Source of the DNA: Olivibacter sp. SDN3
GTDB lineage: Bacteria > Bacteroidota > Bacteroidia > Sphingobacteriales > Sphingobacteriaceae
NCBI RefSeq assembly: GCF_014334135.1
Contig: NZ_CP060497.1
Location: 5,208,001 to 5,272,000 of the forward strand
Direction of reading: 5' to 3'
DNA length: 64,000 nucleotides
Shown here: piece after piece, positions 35,943-45,222 of the stretch
Layout: each line of letters opens with the position of its first letter
How positions within the stretch are numbered: position 1 is the first letter of the stretch
Position numbers and translations under genes: made by a program
The notes under the pieces: model-generated
The model's input: the letters and a program-made list of their open reading frames with translations, nothing else
Databases searched by the model: none
What the model was told of the DNA's origin: nothing

Positions 35943-38474
35943 ATGATACATACTTATCAAATAACAGGAATGAGCTGTGATGGCTGTCGTATTAAAGTTG
36001 AAAATGCATTAAATAGGATACCAGAAATTTCTGCTGTGGTTACGTTGGTCCCGCCCGAAGCAAAAATTACCATGAAACAACACGTTTCCCTGCAAAAGTT
36101 ACAACACGTTTTATCTGAGGCAGGTGATTACACTATAACAAATATCGAGACGCATCCCTCGCACCATGAAAAAAGCTCCCATAAGAAAGAGCAATCACAT
36201 AAAAAACAAGAGGGACCTGTCAACAATAGTTCAAAGAAAACTGACGGTAAATACTATTGTCCGATGCACTGTGAAGGAGAAAAAACATATGATAAACCGG
36301 GAAACTGCCCAGTTTGCGGTATGCATTTAGTGCAACAACCTTCAGTACAAAAAGACGCTTCATATACTTGCCCCATGCATCCGGAAATCATGCGAGATCA
36401 ACCTGGTGCATGTCCGATTTGTGGGATGGACTTGGTACCCATTCACGGAGAGGAAGAAGATGATAAAAACTATAGCTTATTAACTCGAAAATTTAAAATT
36501 GCTGCCATTTTCACCGTTCCCATTTTCATTATCGCTATGTCAGAGATGATCCATGGTAACCCTTTATTTAATATAATGGACCTCTACTATTGGAACTGGG
36601 TGCAATTGATTCTTTCTTTACCTGTAATTTTTTATGCAACTTGGATGTTTTTTGAGCGGGCGTGGCATTCAATCGTAAGCTGGAATCTCAATATGTTTAC
36701 ACTTATTGGAATGGGAGCTGGCATGGCGTGGCTCTTTAGTATGATTGCCTTGTTTTTCCCCAATATATTTCCTGACCAATTTAAAACGCATCATGGTACA
36801 GTATACGTCTATTTTGAAGCTGCTACTGTCATACTCACATTAGTACTGCTTGGTCAACTCTTAGAAGCACGTGCACACGGAAAAACCAATAGTGCTATAA
36901 AAGAACTATTGAAGTTGGCTCCAAATAAAGCCACTAAAATTATTAATGGTGAAGAAAGGGAAGTAACTGTTGATGACATACAGGAAAACGATTTGCTACG
37001 GGTAAAACCCGGCGAAAAAATACCCGTCGATGGTAGTATTAAGGAAGGTTCAGCTAATATTGACGAGTCGATGATTACGGGCGAACCCATTCCTATTGAT
37101 AAAAAAGCGGGTGATAAAGTTAGCTCTGGTACTATTAACGGTAATAAATCATTCATCATGATTGCCGAAAAAGTCGGATCGGAAACCCTCCTCTCCCGGA
37201 TCATCGAGATGGTGAATGTTGCCAGTCGCTCTAAGGCACCCATTCAAAAGCTGGCCGATAAAATTTCGGGGTACTTTGTGCCTATTGTTGTATTGATCGC
37301 TCTCCTAACATTTATAATATGGGGAGTATACGGGCCAGACCCCTCCTACGTATATGCATTTGTAAACGCTATCGCCGTATTGATAATAGCTTGTCCCTGT
37401 GCCCTAGGACTGGCCACTCCCATGTCTGTGATGGTTGGTGTAGGAAAAGGAGCGCAGGCTGGTGTACTTATAAAAAATGCCACATCTCTGGAAAAAATGA
37501 ATACTGTGGATGTCATTGTTATTGACAAAACAGGTACGATTACAGAGGGAAAACCTTCTGTAGAAAAAGTAATAAGTGTAGATGCAAATTTTTCGGAAAA
37601 TGACATTTTACAACGTATTGTTTCCTTGAACAACCATAGTGAACATCCCCTGTCGCAGGCTACGGTGCGCTACGGTAAGGAAAGAAATATCGTTCTAAAA
37701 CCTGTTGCTAATTTTGAAGCTGTTATCGGGAAAGGAGTAACAGGCACATTAGAAGATACGGCACTTGCTTTAGGAAATGAACAATTAATGACACAAGTAA
37801 AGGCTAAATTGTTGCCGAACCTTCGTAAACAGGTCGAAGAGGAACAAAAAGCCGGTAAAACCGTTTCCTATTTTGCCATTGAAAACCAAGCTGTTGGTTT
37901 TATCGTCATTTCAGATAAAATCAAGCAATCAAGCAAAAGTGCTATAGAAAGATTACAGCAAGAAGGTTTAAAAGTATTCATGTTTACCGGAGATAATGAA
38001 GACACCGCCAAATCGGTAACTAAAACTCTAAATCTGGATGGGTATAAAGCTCAGATGCTCCCGGAAGATAAGCTAAATGAGATTATACGTCTACAGGAAA
38101 CAGGAAAAAAAGTAGCTATGGCTGGAGACGGTATAAACGATGCTCCAGCATTATCTCAAGCCGATGTGGGCATCGCTATGGGCACAGGAACAGATGTAGC
38201 TATTGAAAGCGCTGCAATAACCCTAGTAAAAGGAAATCTTATCGGTATTGTCAAAGCACGATTATTGAGCACTAAAGTGATGCGTAATATAAAAGAAAAT
38301 CTGTTCTTTGCACTTGCCTATAACGTATTGGGTATTCCGATAGCTGCCGGCATCCTGTATCCATCGTTTGGACTCTTACTTTCTCCCATGATCGCTGCAT
38401 TAGCTATGAGTTTCAGCTCCGTATCGGTTATAATCAATTCCTTACGTCTCAGAGAGACCAAGTTGGAAGACTGA
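35943..38474 (+). CDS. copA: Copper-translocating P1B-type ATPase
   Basis: 843 residues from the ATG at 35943, whose product starts directly with the HMA domain (MIHTYQITGMSCDGC, Cys12 and Cys15); the 12 codons upstream are not needed. A His/Lys-rich linker (HPSHHEKSSHKKEQSHKKQ) is followed by two heavy-metal-binding units of the CPMH...PVCGMxLV type. The first is atypical (CPMHCEG), the second canonical (YTCPMHPEIM ... CPICGMDLVP). Then come eight membrane helices with CPCALGLATPMS in the sixth, the phosphorylation motif DKTGTITEGKP and GDGINDAPALSQADVGIAMGTG. It pumps copper out of the cytoplasm. A terminator follows the stop. Confidence 0.95.
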   Translation: MIHTYQITGMSCDGCRIKVENALNRIPEISAVVTLVPPEAKITMKQHVSLQKLQHVLSEAGDYTITNIETHPSHHEKSSHKKEQSHKKQEGPVNNSSKKTDGKYYCPMHCEGEKTYDKPGNCPVCGMHLVQQPSVQKDASYTCPMHPEIMRDQPGACPICGMDLVPIHGEEEDDKNYSLLTRKFKIAAIFTVPIFIIAMSEMIHGNPLFNIMDLYYWNWVQLILSLPVIFYATWMFFERAWHSIVSWNLNMFTLIGMGAGMAWLFSMIALFFPNIFPDQFKTHHGTVYVYFEAATVILTLVLLGQLLEARAHGKTNSAIKELLKLAPNKATKIINGEEREVTVDDIQENDLLRVKPGEKIPVDGSIKEGSANIDESMITGEPIPIDKKAGDKVSSGTINGNKSFIMIAEKVGSETLLSRIIEMVNVASRSKAPIQKLADKISGYFVPIVVLIALLTFIIWGVYGPDPSYVYAFVNAIAVLIIACPCALGLATPMSVMVGVGKGAQAGVLIKNATSLEKMNTVDVIVIDKTGTITEGKPSVEKVISVDANFSENDILQRIVSLNNHSEHPLSQATVRYGKERNIVLKPVANFEAVIGKGVTGTLEDTALALGNEQLMTQVKAKLLPNLRKQVEEEQKAGKTVSYFAIENQAVGFIVISDKIKQSSKSAIERLQQEGLKVFMFTGDNEDTAKSVTKTLNLDGYKAQMLPEDKLNEIIRLQETGKKVAMAGDGINDAPALSQADVGIAMGTGTDVAIESAAITLVKGNLIGIVKARLLSTKVMRNIKENLFFALAYNVLGIPIAAGILYPSFGLLLSPMIAALAMSFSSVSVIINSLRLRETKLED

Positions 38475-38476
38475 CT

Positions 38477-38503
38477 ATCTCCATTCTCATTGGAGATTTT
38501 TTT
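38477..38503 (+). terminator. Intrinsic terminator after copA
   Basis: ATCTCCA (38477-38483) pairs with TGGAGAT (38491-38497) around a 7-nt loop and runs into seven T (38497-38503), 3 bp after the copA stop. Confidence 0.85.
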
Positions 38504-38565
38504 GTATTTACCATGCAACATTGTGTAAAAGGCGGCATCTCTTAATTATAATGATTAAGGACAAC

Positions 38566-38620
38566 GTTTACCTAGAAAAAAGCTGTGTTTACCGAGAAGT
38601 CTACCAAGTTTACCTAAACC
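38566..38620 (+). promoter_or_regulatory. Three 21-bp-spaced GTTTACC repeats, LytTR-like operator
   Basis: GTTTACCTAGAA (38566), GTTTACCGAGAA (38587) and GTTTACCTAAAC (38608) start exactly 21 bp apart. A weaker GTCTACCAAG (38599) lies between the last two. Direct repeats of about 9 bp on a 21-bp pitch are the usual target of LytTR-type response regulators. They end about 27 bp before a TACCTTTG box. No LytTR gene lies in the window. Confidence 0.65.
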
Positions 38621-38646
38621 GTATTCTGTAGATGTTTTGCTAGCAA

Positions 38647-38654
38647 TACCTTTG
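38647..38654 (+). promoter_or_regulatory. -7 promoter box of the beta-barrel gene
   Basis: TACCTTTG fits TAnnTTTG exactly, 23 bp before the ATG at 38678 and 39 bp after the start of the last GTTTACC repeat. Confidence 0.45.
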
Positions 38655-38677
38655 AGCTATAAACAAACATATAAATC

Positions 38678-41152
38678 ATGAAAGCCATTCATACAATAAG
38701 CCCTACCATTTGCTCAAAACATCCTTTAATTACCGGTTTCTGTTGCCTGTTCAGTATTCTACTTTTCTTCATCAGTCCTACAGTTGCACAGGAAACAACA
38801 GCAACCATTAACGGAACAGTAAAAGACGAAACGTCACATCCAATAGATTTCGCCACCGTTTCCTTATTAAAGGCAACCGACTCCTCCTATATCCGTTCAG
38901 CATATGCAGATGAGAAGGGTTTATATTCCCTTTCTGCAGAAAAAGAAGGCAAGTATATCCTGATGGCTTCTATGATGGGATACCGTAAAAATTATCAAAA
39001 CATTGAGGTTGCTAAAGAACAAAAACAAGTAGCTGCACCAGATTTGGTCTTAAGCATGGAAGCACAGTCTCTCGGTGAAGTTACCGTAACCGCTCAACTT
39101 CCTCCTGTTGAACGGAAAGATGGTGCACTGGTTGTCAACGTCGAGAATTCCGCCTTAGCGGCTGGCAACACCGCATTGGATATTTTACAACGGTCGCCCG
39201 GGGTAACGGTTGACCGAGATGGAAACATTAGCTTAATGGGTAGGCAAGGGGTAATTGTGATGATCGATGGTAAACAAACTTATCTCTCCGCCGAGCAACT
39301 AGCCAATTTACTCCGTTCCATGGATGGCAGCAATATACAATCAATCGAACTAAACACCAACCCATCGGCCAAATACGATGCGGCAGGTACAGCTGGCATC
39401 ATTAATATTAAACTCAAAAAAAACAAAATGGAAGGTACCAATGGTACCGTCAACCTCAGTGGTGGCTACGGACAAACGCATAAAAGCAACCAGTCCTTAC
39501 AAGTCAATCATAAAACAGGCAAGGTCAATCTTTTCGCTTCTTACGGATACACCAACAACCGTTTCATTAGAGATCTAGATCTTTATAGAACAATCGGTCA
39601 GGAATCGGGAGTAAGAGTATTTGATCAGGCTTTACACTGGGATAATCGAAGAGCTAGCCATAACGCACGTATGGGTATCGATTATCAAACCAGTGAACGA
39701 AATACGATCAGCGCGCTGGCTTCTGGTTTTTTCCTGGATGGTAAAGACGATCTGCAAAGCGCAAATCTCATCTCGGGCTTAAACGGACCGATTGATTCCT
39801 CTTTGATAACCGATAATAGTGGAACTAACCGGTACAATAACCTATCGTTTAATTTAAACAATACCTTTAACATTGATACTAATGGTAGAAAGCTAGCTGC
39901 TGAAATTGACATATCACGCTTCAACGACAAAACAGTACACTATTATGATAACTATTTTTACAATGCAGCGGGCAATGAATTACGCGATCCGGAATTTATC
40001 TTAAACGATATGCCCTCTATTATCGACATACAAACCGCTAAAATAGATTATACCCATCCGTTCAATAAGGATAGTAAATTAGAGGTAGGTGGAAAATACG
40101 GAAGCGTAAAAAGTGACAACGACATGGCTTTCTTGATATTGAATAACGGGAATTGGGAAAACAACACGGGCATGTCTAATCATTTTATATACACAGAAAG
40201 AGTTTCGGCAGCATATGCCATTTATAGCCAGCAGATAAATAACACCGAGATTAAAGCTGGGTTACGTATGGAACATACTTACTCTGATGGAAATTCCATC
40301 ACATTAAATACACGTAATAAAAGAGATTATACCAATCTTTTTCCCAATTTATCGATCAATCAAAAACTAACAGATAATCATCAATTGGGTATATCGTATA
40401 GCAGAAGGATTAATCGTCCAAACTACGGTAACCTGAATCCATTTTTATACTATGTTGACCCATACAGTTACCAACAGGGAAACCCTTTCTTGAATCCTTC
40501 TTTCACAAACGCCTACGAGTTAACATACACCCTATTCAAGCATTATAACATCACAGCTGGATATCAGCAAACGAATGATATGGTGGGAGAAGTGATGTAT
40601 CAAAATGACGAAACCAATGTATTGCTAATCACGCAGGAAAACATAGCAAAAGAGCGGGTTTACTCTTTAAATCTAAATATCCCAATATCGGTAGGCAAAG
40701 TATGGAGCAGCAACACCAACATTCATAACTTTTATATGGGTTATAAGGCCGATATAGCTAATGCCCCCATCGACTTCGGTAAATTTGCAGTCCAGGTAAA
40801 CAGTAATCATACCTTTAATATTACGGAAAGCCTCAAACTGGAGGCAACCGCACAATATCAGTCTCCTTTACGTTGGAGTATTTATCAGATTGGCACATCA
40901 TGGGGAATAGATCTTGGTATTAACAAATCATTTTGGGACAAGCGTGCACAGATCAAACTGGCTGTTACCGACATCTTCAATACCAGGCCCAATGACGTAC
41001 ATACAGACTATAATAATCTGAATGTCCGGATCTTCAACCAGTATGAAAGCAGAGTGGGCCGCATTACCTTTACTTATAACTTTGGAAATCAAAAATTAAA
41101 GACCTCTCAACGCGATTTGGATAGTAGTGAAAAAAACAGGGTAGGTAAGTAA
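38678..41152 (+). CDS. TonB-type outer-membrane beta-barrel protein
   Basis: 824 residues. A signal sequence ends near PTVAQETTA (about residue 38). A carboxypeptidase-like regulatory domain follows at about 42-125 (INGTVKDETSHPIDFATVSLL), a TonB plug at about 140-235 (DILQRSPGVTVDRDGNISLMGRQGVIVMIDGK), and an outer-membrane beta-barrel of the OMP_b-brl_3 type to the end (KLTDNHQLGISYSRRINRPNYGNLNPF is a family signature). These receptors lack a SusD partner; their cargo is mostly unknown and may include peptides or metal complexes. It lies between copA and the DUF423 gene, but its own promoter and repeats suggest separate control by a LytTR regulator. Confidence 0.9.
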   Translation: MKAIHTISPTICSKHPLITGFCCLFSILLFFISPTVAQETTATINGTVKDETSHPIDFATVSLLKATDSSYIRSAYADEKGLYSLSAEKEGKYILMASMMGYRKNYQNIEVAKEQKQVAAPDLVLSMEAQSLGEVTVTAQLPPVERKDGALVVNVENSALAAGNTALDILQRSPGVTVDRDGNISLMGRQGVIVMIDGKQTYLSAEQLANLLRSMDGSNIQSIELNTNPSAKYDAAGTAGIINIKLKKNKMEGTNGTVNLSGGYGQTHKSNQSLQVNHKTGKVNLFASYGYTNNRFIRDLDLYRTIGQESGVRVFDQALHWDNRRASHNARMGIDYQTSERNTISALASGFFLDGKDDLQSANLISGLNGPIDSSLITDNSGTNRYNNLSFNLNNTFNIDTNGRKLAAEIDISRFNDKTVHYYDNYFYNAAGNELRDPEFILNDMPSIIDIQTAKIDYTHPFNKDSKLEVGGKYGSVKSDNDMAFLILNNGNWENNTGMSNHFIYTERVSAAYAIYSQQINNTEIKAGLRMEHTYSDGNSITLNTRNKRDYTNLFPNLSINQKLTDNHQLGISYSRRINRPNYGNLNPFLYYVDPYSYQQGNPFLNPSFTNAYELTYTLFKHYNITAGYQQTNDMVGEVMYQNDETNVLLITQENIAKERVYSLNLNIPISVGKVWSSNTNIHNFYMGYKADIANAPIDFGKFAVQVNSNHTFNITESLKLEATAQYQSPLRWSIYQIGTSWGIDLGINKSFWDKRAQIKLAVTDIFNTRPNDVHTDYNNLNVRIFNQYESRVGRITFTYNFGNQKLKTSQRDLDSSEKNRVGK

Positions 41153-41180
41153 ACCACCTTGAGGTGTGCGTGGTGTTTTT
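41153..41180 (+). terminator. Probable terminator after the beta-barrel gene
   Basis: ACCAC (41153-41157) pairs with GTGGT (41170-41174), with an inner CACC/GGTG alternative, followed by GTTTTTC. It begins just after the stop codon. Confidence 0.5.
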
Positions 41181-41196
41181 CTCAAAGTTTGTTTTT

Positions 41197-41571
41197 TTAG
41201 CTTATAACGACTTGGTATAACAGCAAAAACCACGCCCCTACCAACAGCAGTCCGCCAAGTGGCGTGACCGGCCCTAAAAACCTGAGCTTCTTGCCGAAGG
41301 CTGAGCTTAAACATAAACCGTAGATACTGAAAGAAAACAAGATTGTACCTAGAATAAACAAAATCGTAGTTACCTGAACCAATTCGGTTGACGCATCAAC
41401 GATATGGCCAAATAACAATAATACAATGGCATGGTACATCTGGTACCTGACCCCCGTTTCAAAACTTTGCTGCTGTTCCACAGTGAACTTTTTTTTTAAG
41501 GCATGCGCACCAAAGGCGCCAAGAATAACGGCAAGCAAGCCAAAGGCTGCCCCAAAAATCTGTGCTATCAT
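41197..41571 (-). CDS. DUF423 inner-membrane protein (YgdD-like)
   Basis: 124 residues with four membrane helices. The family signature GLLAVILGAFGAHALKKKF with SFETGVRYQMYHAIVLLLFG, then LFSFSIYGLC and FLGPVTPLGGLLLVGAWF, identifies DUF423. Homologues such as YgdD are small inner-membrane proteins without a firm role. It is convergent with the beta-barrel gene and divergent from the DedA gene, so it is transcribed alone. Confidence 0.92.
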   Translation of the reverse strand: MIAQIFGAAFGLLAVILGAFGAHALKKKFTVEQQQSFETGVRYQMYHAIVLLLFGHIVDASTELVQVTTILFILGTILFSFSIYGLCLSSAFGKKLRFLGPVTPLGGLLLVGAWFLLLYQVVIS

Positions 41572-41711
41572 ATTTCTATTTTTAAATCTTAAAATTAGCG
41601 AATCTTATTATCTTTAACGGTATAAAAAAATCTAAGCCTTGAAAAATACGCTTATAGGTTCAATGCGGCCATAAATATACTTTTTCCTGGTTATGATATA
41701 ACACATTGGAT

Positions 41712-42323
41712 ATGCTGGATGCCAAATCCTTAATAGATTACGGAGGACTAATTTTAATTGTGCTGTCTGTTTATGCACAAACCGGATTCTTCTTCTGTTT
41801 CTTTGTACCTAGCGGTGGACTGATGTTTACTGCCGGAATATTAATCGCAAGCGGTCATTATAACTATAATATATGGTTTGTTTGCCTGTTACTGACCTTA
41901 GCCGCGGCAGCAGGTAATGCTACAGGTTATTGGTTTGGCAACCGTACAGCTCACCTATTGCTTAAGCGGAAAAATTCGCGGTTCTTTAAGAAGCACTATC
42001 TGTTATCTGCAGAGAATTTCTATCACAAATATGGTGCCGTAGCCTTAATAGTGGGATTATTTCTACCAATTATACGAACTTTCGCTCCAATTGTATCGGG
42101 GATGATCAGACTGAATTTTTACCGCTTCCTGTTATTTACAAGCATTGGCTCAATCACTTATGTCTTTAGTTTCGTATTAGCGGGGTATCTTACCGGTAAG
42201 ATGCCTTTTCTAAAACCTTATCTAACCTATTTTGTTGTACTTTTTCTATTGTTGGTTACAACGCCGATCATTATTCGTATTATACGGACCTTGAAGCAAG
42301 GTGTTAATGATCACAAGAACTGA
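41712..42323 (+). CDS. DedA-family membrane protein
   Basis: 203 residues from the ATG at 41712; a TTG two codons earlier is less likely. The SNARE-associated/DedA domain shows FFCFFVPSGGLMFTAGIL, GNATGYWFGNRTA, FYHKYGAVALIVGLFLPIIRTFAPIVSGM (with the conserved FxRxFxPxxxG-like core) and five or so membrane segments. DedA proteins are lipid or small-ion transporters needed for membrane homeostasis. The typical acidic and basic membrane residues (for example Arg in PIIRTF) are present. It lies 20 bp before the DHFR-like gene. Confidence 0.9.
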   Translation: MLDAKSLIDYGGLILIVLSVYAQTGFFFCFFVPSGGLMFTAGILIASGHYNYNIWFVCLLLTLAAAAGNATGYWFGNRTAHLLLKRKNSRFFKKHYLLSAENFYHKYGAVALIVGLFLPIIRTFAPIVSGMIRLNFYRFLLFTSIGSITYVFSFVLAGYLTGKMPFLKPYLTYFVVLFLLLVTTPIIIRIIRTLKQGVNDHKN

Positions 42324-42342
42324 ACGATATAATTAATTAAAA

Positions 42343-42882
42343 ATGGCTGAGTTAACTTATTATGTTGCTAGTACGGTCGATCATTTTATTGCAGGACCTA
42401 ACGGAGAGGCAGACGCTTCGCTTTTCTTTTACGAAGGGGATCACGTGTCTGACTTTTTATCTTTTATACAGAAGTGTGCCGGGGTATTGATGGGATCCAA
42501 TACTTATGAATTTGGCTTTCAGTTCGGCTTATCGCCCGGAGAGCCATCTTACAAAGGGGTAAAACACTATATTTTCTCCAGCTCACTTAGCTTTGAATCT
42601 AATGACGATGTACAACTTATCAGTGGAAATGCTATCGATTATGTTAAAGAACTTAAAGCCAACACCGAAGGAACTTTATGGCTGTGCGGAGGCGGAGGAC
42701 TTGCTGGAAGCTTATTGGACGCTGGCTTGCTCGACAAGCTCATTCTAAAGGTCAATCCGATTATCATCCAGCAGGGAATCCCTCTTTTTGGCGCTAGTGA
42801 GAGAAAAATTAAATTGACGTTACTCGATCTAAAGCATTATCAGAACGGTATAATACTTCCAACGTATAAGATCGACTATTAA
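42343..42882 (+). CDS. RibD C-terminal / DHFR-like reductase
   Basis: 179 residues of the RibD_C fold: ELTYYVASTVDHFIAGPNGE at the start, VLMGSNTYEFG, VKHYIFSSSL, LWLCGGGGLAGSLLDAGLLDKLILKVNP and PLFG. These proteins resemble dihydrofolate reductase and bind NADPH, but most solitary ones have no known substrate. The Gly-rich GGGG loop is the nucleotide-binding site. It lies 20 bp after the DedA gene and may share its transcript. Confidence 0.88.
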   Translation: MAELTYYVASTVDHFIAGPNGEADASLFFYEGDHVSDFLSFIQKCAGVLMGSNTYEFGFQFGLSPGEPSYKGVKHYIFSSSLSFESNDDVQLISGNAIDYVKELKANTEGTLWLCGGGGLAGSLLDAGLLDKLILKVNPIIIQQGIPLFGASERKIKLTLLDLKHYQNGIILPTYKIDY

Positions 42883-42919
42883 TAGCAAAGGGCGTCAAAA
42901 TTTTAAACGCATTCAAGTC

Positions 42920-43924
42920 TTAATAGTTATCCTGCAAGGCTTCTTTCAGAATCGTAAATGATTGTAACCTTTTTTCTTGATCATAGATGTAGGAAGTAAC
43001 CATCAGTTCATCGATATCGTGCTTAGCAATGAAGGTCGATAACTTCTCTTTAAGCGTATGGCTACTGCCGGCAAATGTACAGGCTGTCATTTTATTGACA
43101 GCATACTGAATTTCAGCGTTCCAATAAGGATTCAGGGAAGGGACAGGTGCTTGTAAAGGCTGTCGTACATCCGTTAATATCCCAATAAACATACGGTATA
43201 AACTGGTAGATAAAAAGTCTGCCTCTTCGTCTGTTTCTGCGGCAATTACGTTTACGCAGGCCATTACGTAAGGTTCCTTTAACTGTTCAGACGGCTGGAA
43301 GGTCTGTTTATATATTTTTACCGCAGCATCAAATTGCGCCGGAGCAAAATGTGAAGCAAACGCATAGGGCAAGCCTAATTTTGCGGCCAGATGTGCACTG
43401 TCTGTACTTGATCCCAGTATCCAAATCGGAATATCCAATCCTTCTCCCGGAAAAGCCCGCACTTTGCTATCAACGTTTTCGCTATCTAGAAACTGACGGA
43501 GCTCTTGCACATCGTCTGGAAACTGGTATGCAGCGTGCATATTATTTCGCCGTATAGCCATGGCTGTTAATTGATCAGTCCCCGGAGCTCTACCTAAACC
43601 TAAGTCAATACGACCGGGATAAAGTGTTTCTAAAGTACCAAATTGCTCAGCAACGATTAATGGCGTATGATTAGGCAACATGATCCCTCCGGAACCTACC
43701 CGAAGATGTTTGGTATTTCCGGCAACATGACCTATCAAAATGGCAGTAGCTGAGCTGGCAATATGTTCCATATTATGATGTTCCGCCAGCCAAACACGTT
43801 TATAACCTAAAGCTTCAATATGTTGGGCAACTGCTACAGTTTGGTCAATCGCTTTCCGCGCATCGCCTCCAGCTGTCACAACAGCCAACTCAAGTGCCGA
43901 AAGGGGGATCTGCTTTTTTTTCAT
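42920..43924 (-). CDS. Luciferase-like flavin-dependent oxidoreductase (LLM class)
   Basis: 334 residues from the ATG at 43924 ([16 protein letters not shown]), which matches the usual family start; an open stretch of 29 codons upstream is atypical. Family marks are [58 protein letters not shown] and [29 protein letters not shown]. It is a TIM-barrel enzyme using FMNH2 or F420-like flavin with an unknown substrate, in the MsnO8-type branch. It is convergent with the DHFR-like gene. Confidence 0.9.
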   Translation of the reverse strand: MKKKQIPLSALELAVVTAGGDARKAIDQTVAVAQHIEALGYKRVWLAEHHNMEHIASSATAILIGHVAGNTKHLRVGSGGIMLPNHTPLIVAEQFGTLETLYPGRIDLGLGRAPGTDQLTAMAIRRNNMHAAYQFPDDVQELRQFLDSENVDSKVRAFPGEGLDIPIWILGSSTDSAHLAAKLGLPYAFASHFAPAQFDAAVKIYKQTFQPSEQLKEPYVMACVNVIAAETDEEADFLSTSLYRMFIGILTDVRQPLQAPVPSLNPYWNAEIQYAVNKMTACTFAGSSHTLKEKLSTFIAKHDIDELMVTSYIYDQEKRLQSFTILKEALQDNY

Positions 43925-44262
43925 TCGAATAATTTGTCTTTTAACGGTAATGAAGCTTGCATGAACAATTCTTTTATGCCCTTTTTGAGCGGCGGCCCAT
44001 GCAGGCTTCAAAGCACAAAATTAAACTTCCAGCTCATCATCGAAGAATAACATCGTAATGGTACCGTCATAAATAAAACAATTCCTGAAATAGTTACAAC
44101 ACTTTCCATAAATATATAAAAAACGCATCTGGGATTGGGGCGTCCTGTAAACAGGTACGCATTTTAATTCGAAAATATTAGCATAAATTACCTTTTACAA
44201 AATCATCTTACGCACAAACAATTTGATTCATAATTTTATTTAAATAGTAAAAAATCAAAATT
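43925..44262. other. Divergent intergenic region (LLM gene / Endo H-like gene)
   Basis: About 340 bp. It contains the promoters of both divergent genes, though no clear TAnnTTTG box is seen. A hairpin lies at 44140-44160 (GCGT-CCTGT-AA-ACAGG-T-ACGC) with AT-rich sequence after it; it could be an operator or an RNA structure in the leader of the plus-strand gene. No gene-like open frame is present. Confidence 0.4.
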
Positions 44263-45219
44263 ATGGACAAAAAATTATTTAATTTCAAGTGCTGGCCAAT
44301 ATTATCTTTATTGGCTATCGCTATTGCTTGTGAAAAAGGAGGGCAACTCCATCCCGTTGATAACGAAAACGATCCAGCAAACAAAGAAGGGCCTAAAAGT
44401 GTGGTTTATATCGAGGTAAACAACCATAACCTGCTTAATGCAGGTTCTTATACCTTAGCACAAAGCGGTAAACAATTATTTGATATAGCAATTGTATTTG
44501 CTTCAAATATAAACTACGATGCTGATCAGGAAAAGGCTGTTCTTCATCACAATGAAAATGTCACTCAAGTACTGGAAAATAGGAATGTTATTATAAAACC
44601 TTTGCAAGACAAAGGTATAAAAGTTCTCTTATCCATTCTCGGAAATCATCAAGGTGTTGGAATAGCTAATTTTACCAGTAGAAGTGCAGCACACAATTTT
44701 GCTTTACAACTGGCAGATGCTGTAAATGCTTATGATTTAGATGGAATCGACTTTGATGACGAGTATGCTAGATACGGTGAAAACGGGCAACCTGCTGCAA
44801 ATGACAGCTCCTTCGTCATGCTAGTAGAAGAATTACGTCAGTTAATCCCCGATAAAATCATTTCCTTATATGACATTGGCCCAGCAGCGTCCAACACGGA
44901 ATGGCAGGGCAAAAGAGCGGGCGACTATATCAACTATAGTTGGCAGGCCTATTACGGCAACTATGGAGCACCCAATATTGCTGGTTTAACGGATAAGAAT
45001 AATTTGGGGCCTGCGGCGGTATGGATTCACCAACAACCATCAAGCGAAGCAAGCGCTGCTGCCCTTGCACAACGAACAATAGATGAAGAATATGGAATTT
45101 TCCTCTATTACGATTTACCACAAACGAATTCGTCTGCTTACCTCTCGTCCATTACCAATGTATTATATGGTGAAGGTACAGAGATGAGCGGAGATTCCTA
45201 TCCCTGGCCAATACCCTAG
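44263..45219 (+). CDS. GH18 endo-beta-N-acetylglucosaminidase, Endo H-like lipoprotein
   Basis: 318 residues with a lipoprotein signal ending AIAC (Cys23), so probably surface anchored. The GH18 catalytic motif DGIDFDDEY (Asp160, Asp163, Asp165, Glu167 as proton donor) in the context LDGIDFDDEYARYG matches Streptomyces Endo H (LDGVDFDDEYAEYG by memory). SFVMLVEELRQLIPDKIISLYDIGPAAS and NYSWQAYYGNYGAP also follow it closely. Endo H-type enzymes cut the chitobiose core of high-mannose N-glycans. No SusCD lies beside it, but the window also encodes two GH76 mannanases, which supports attack on yeast mannoprotein. Its terminator lies within the convergent gene. Confidence 0.92.
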   Translation: MDKKLFNFKCWPILSLLAIAIACEKGGQLHPVDNENDPANKEGPKSVVYIEVNNHNLLNAGSYTLAQSGKQLFDIAIVFASNINYDADQEKAVLHHNENVTQVLENRNVIIKPLQDKGIKVLLSILGNHQGVGIANFTSRSAAHNFALQLADAVNAYDLDGIDFDDEYARYGENGQPAANDSSFVMLVEELRQLIPDKIISLYDIGPAASNTEWQGKRAGDYINYSWQAYYGNYGAPNIAGLTDKNNLGPAAVWIHQQPSSEASAAALAQRTIDEEYGIFLYYDLPQTNSSAYLSSITNVLYGEGTEMSGDSYPWPIP

Positions 45220-45222
45220 TAC

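Noticed and set aside
43925-44011. 29-codon N-terminal extension of the LLM oxidoreductase
   Set aside because: Family members begin near MKKKQIPLS; the extension is basic and unlike known homologues.
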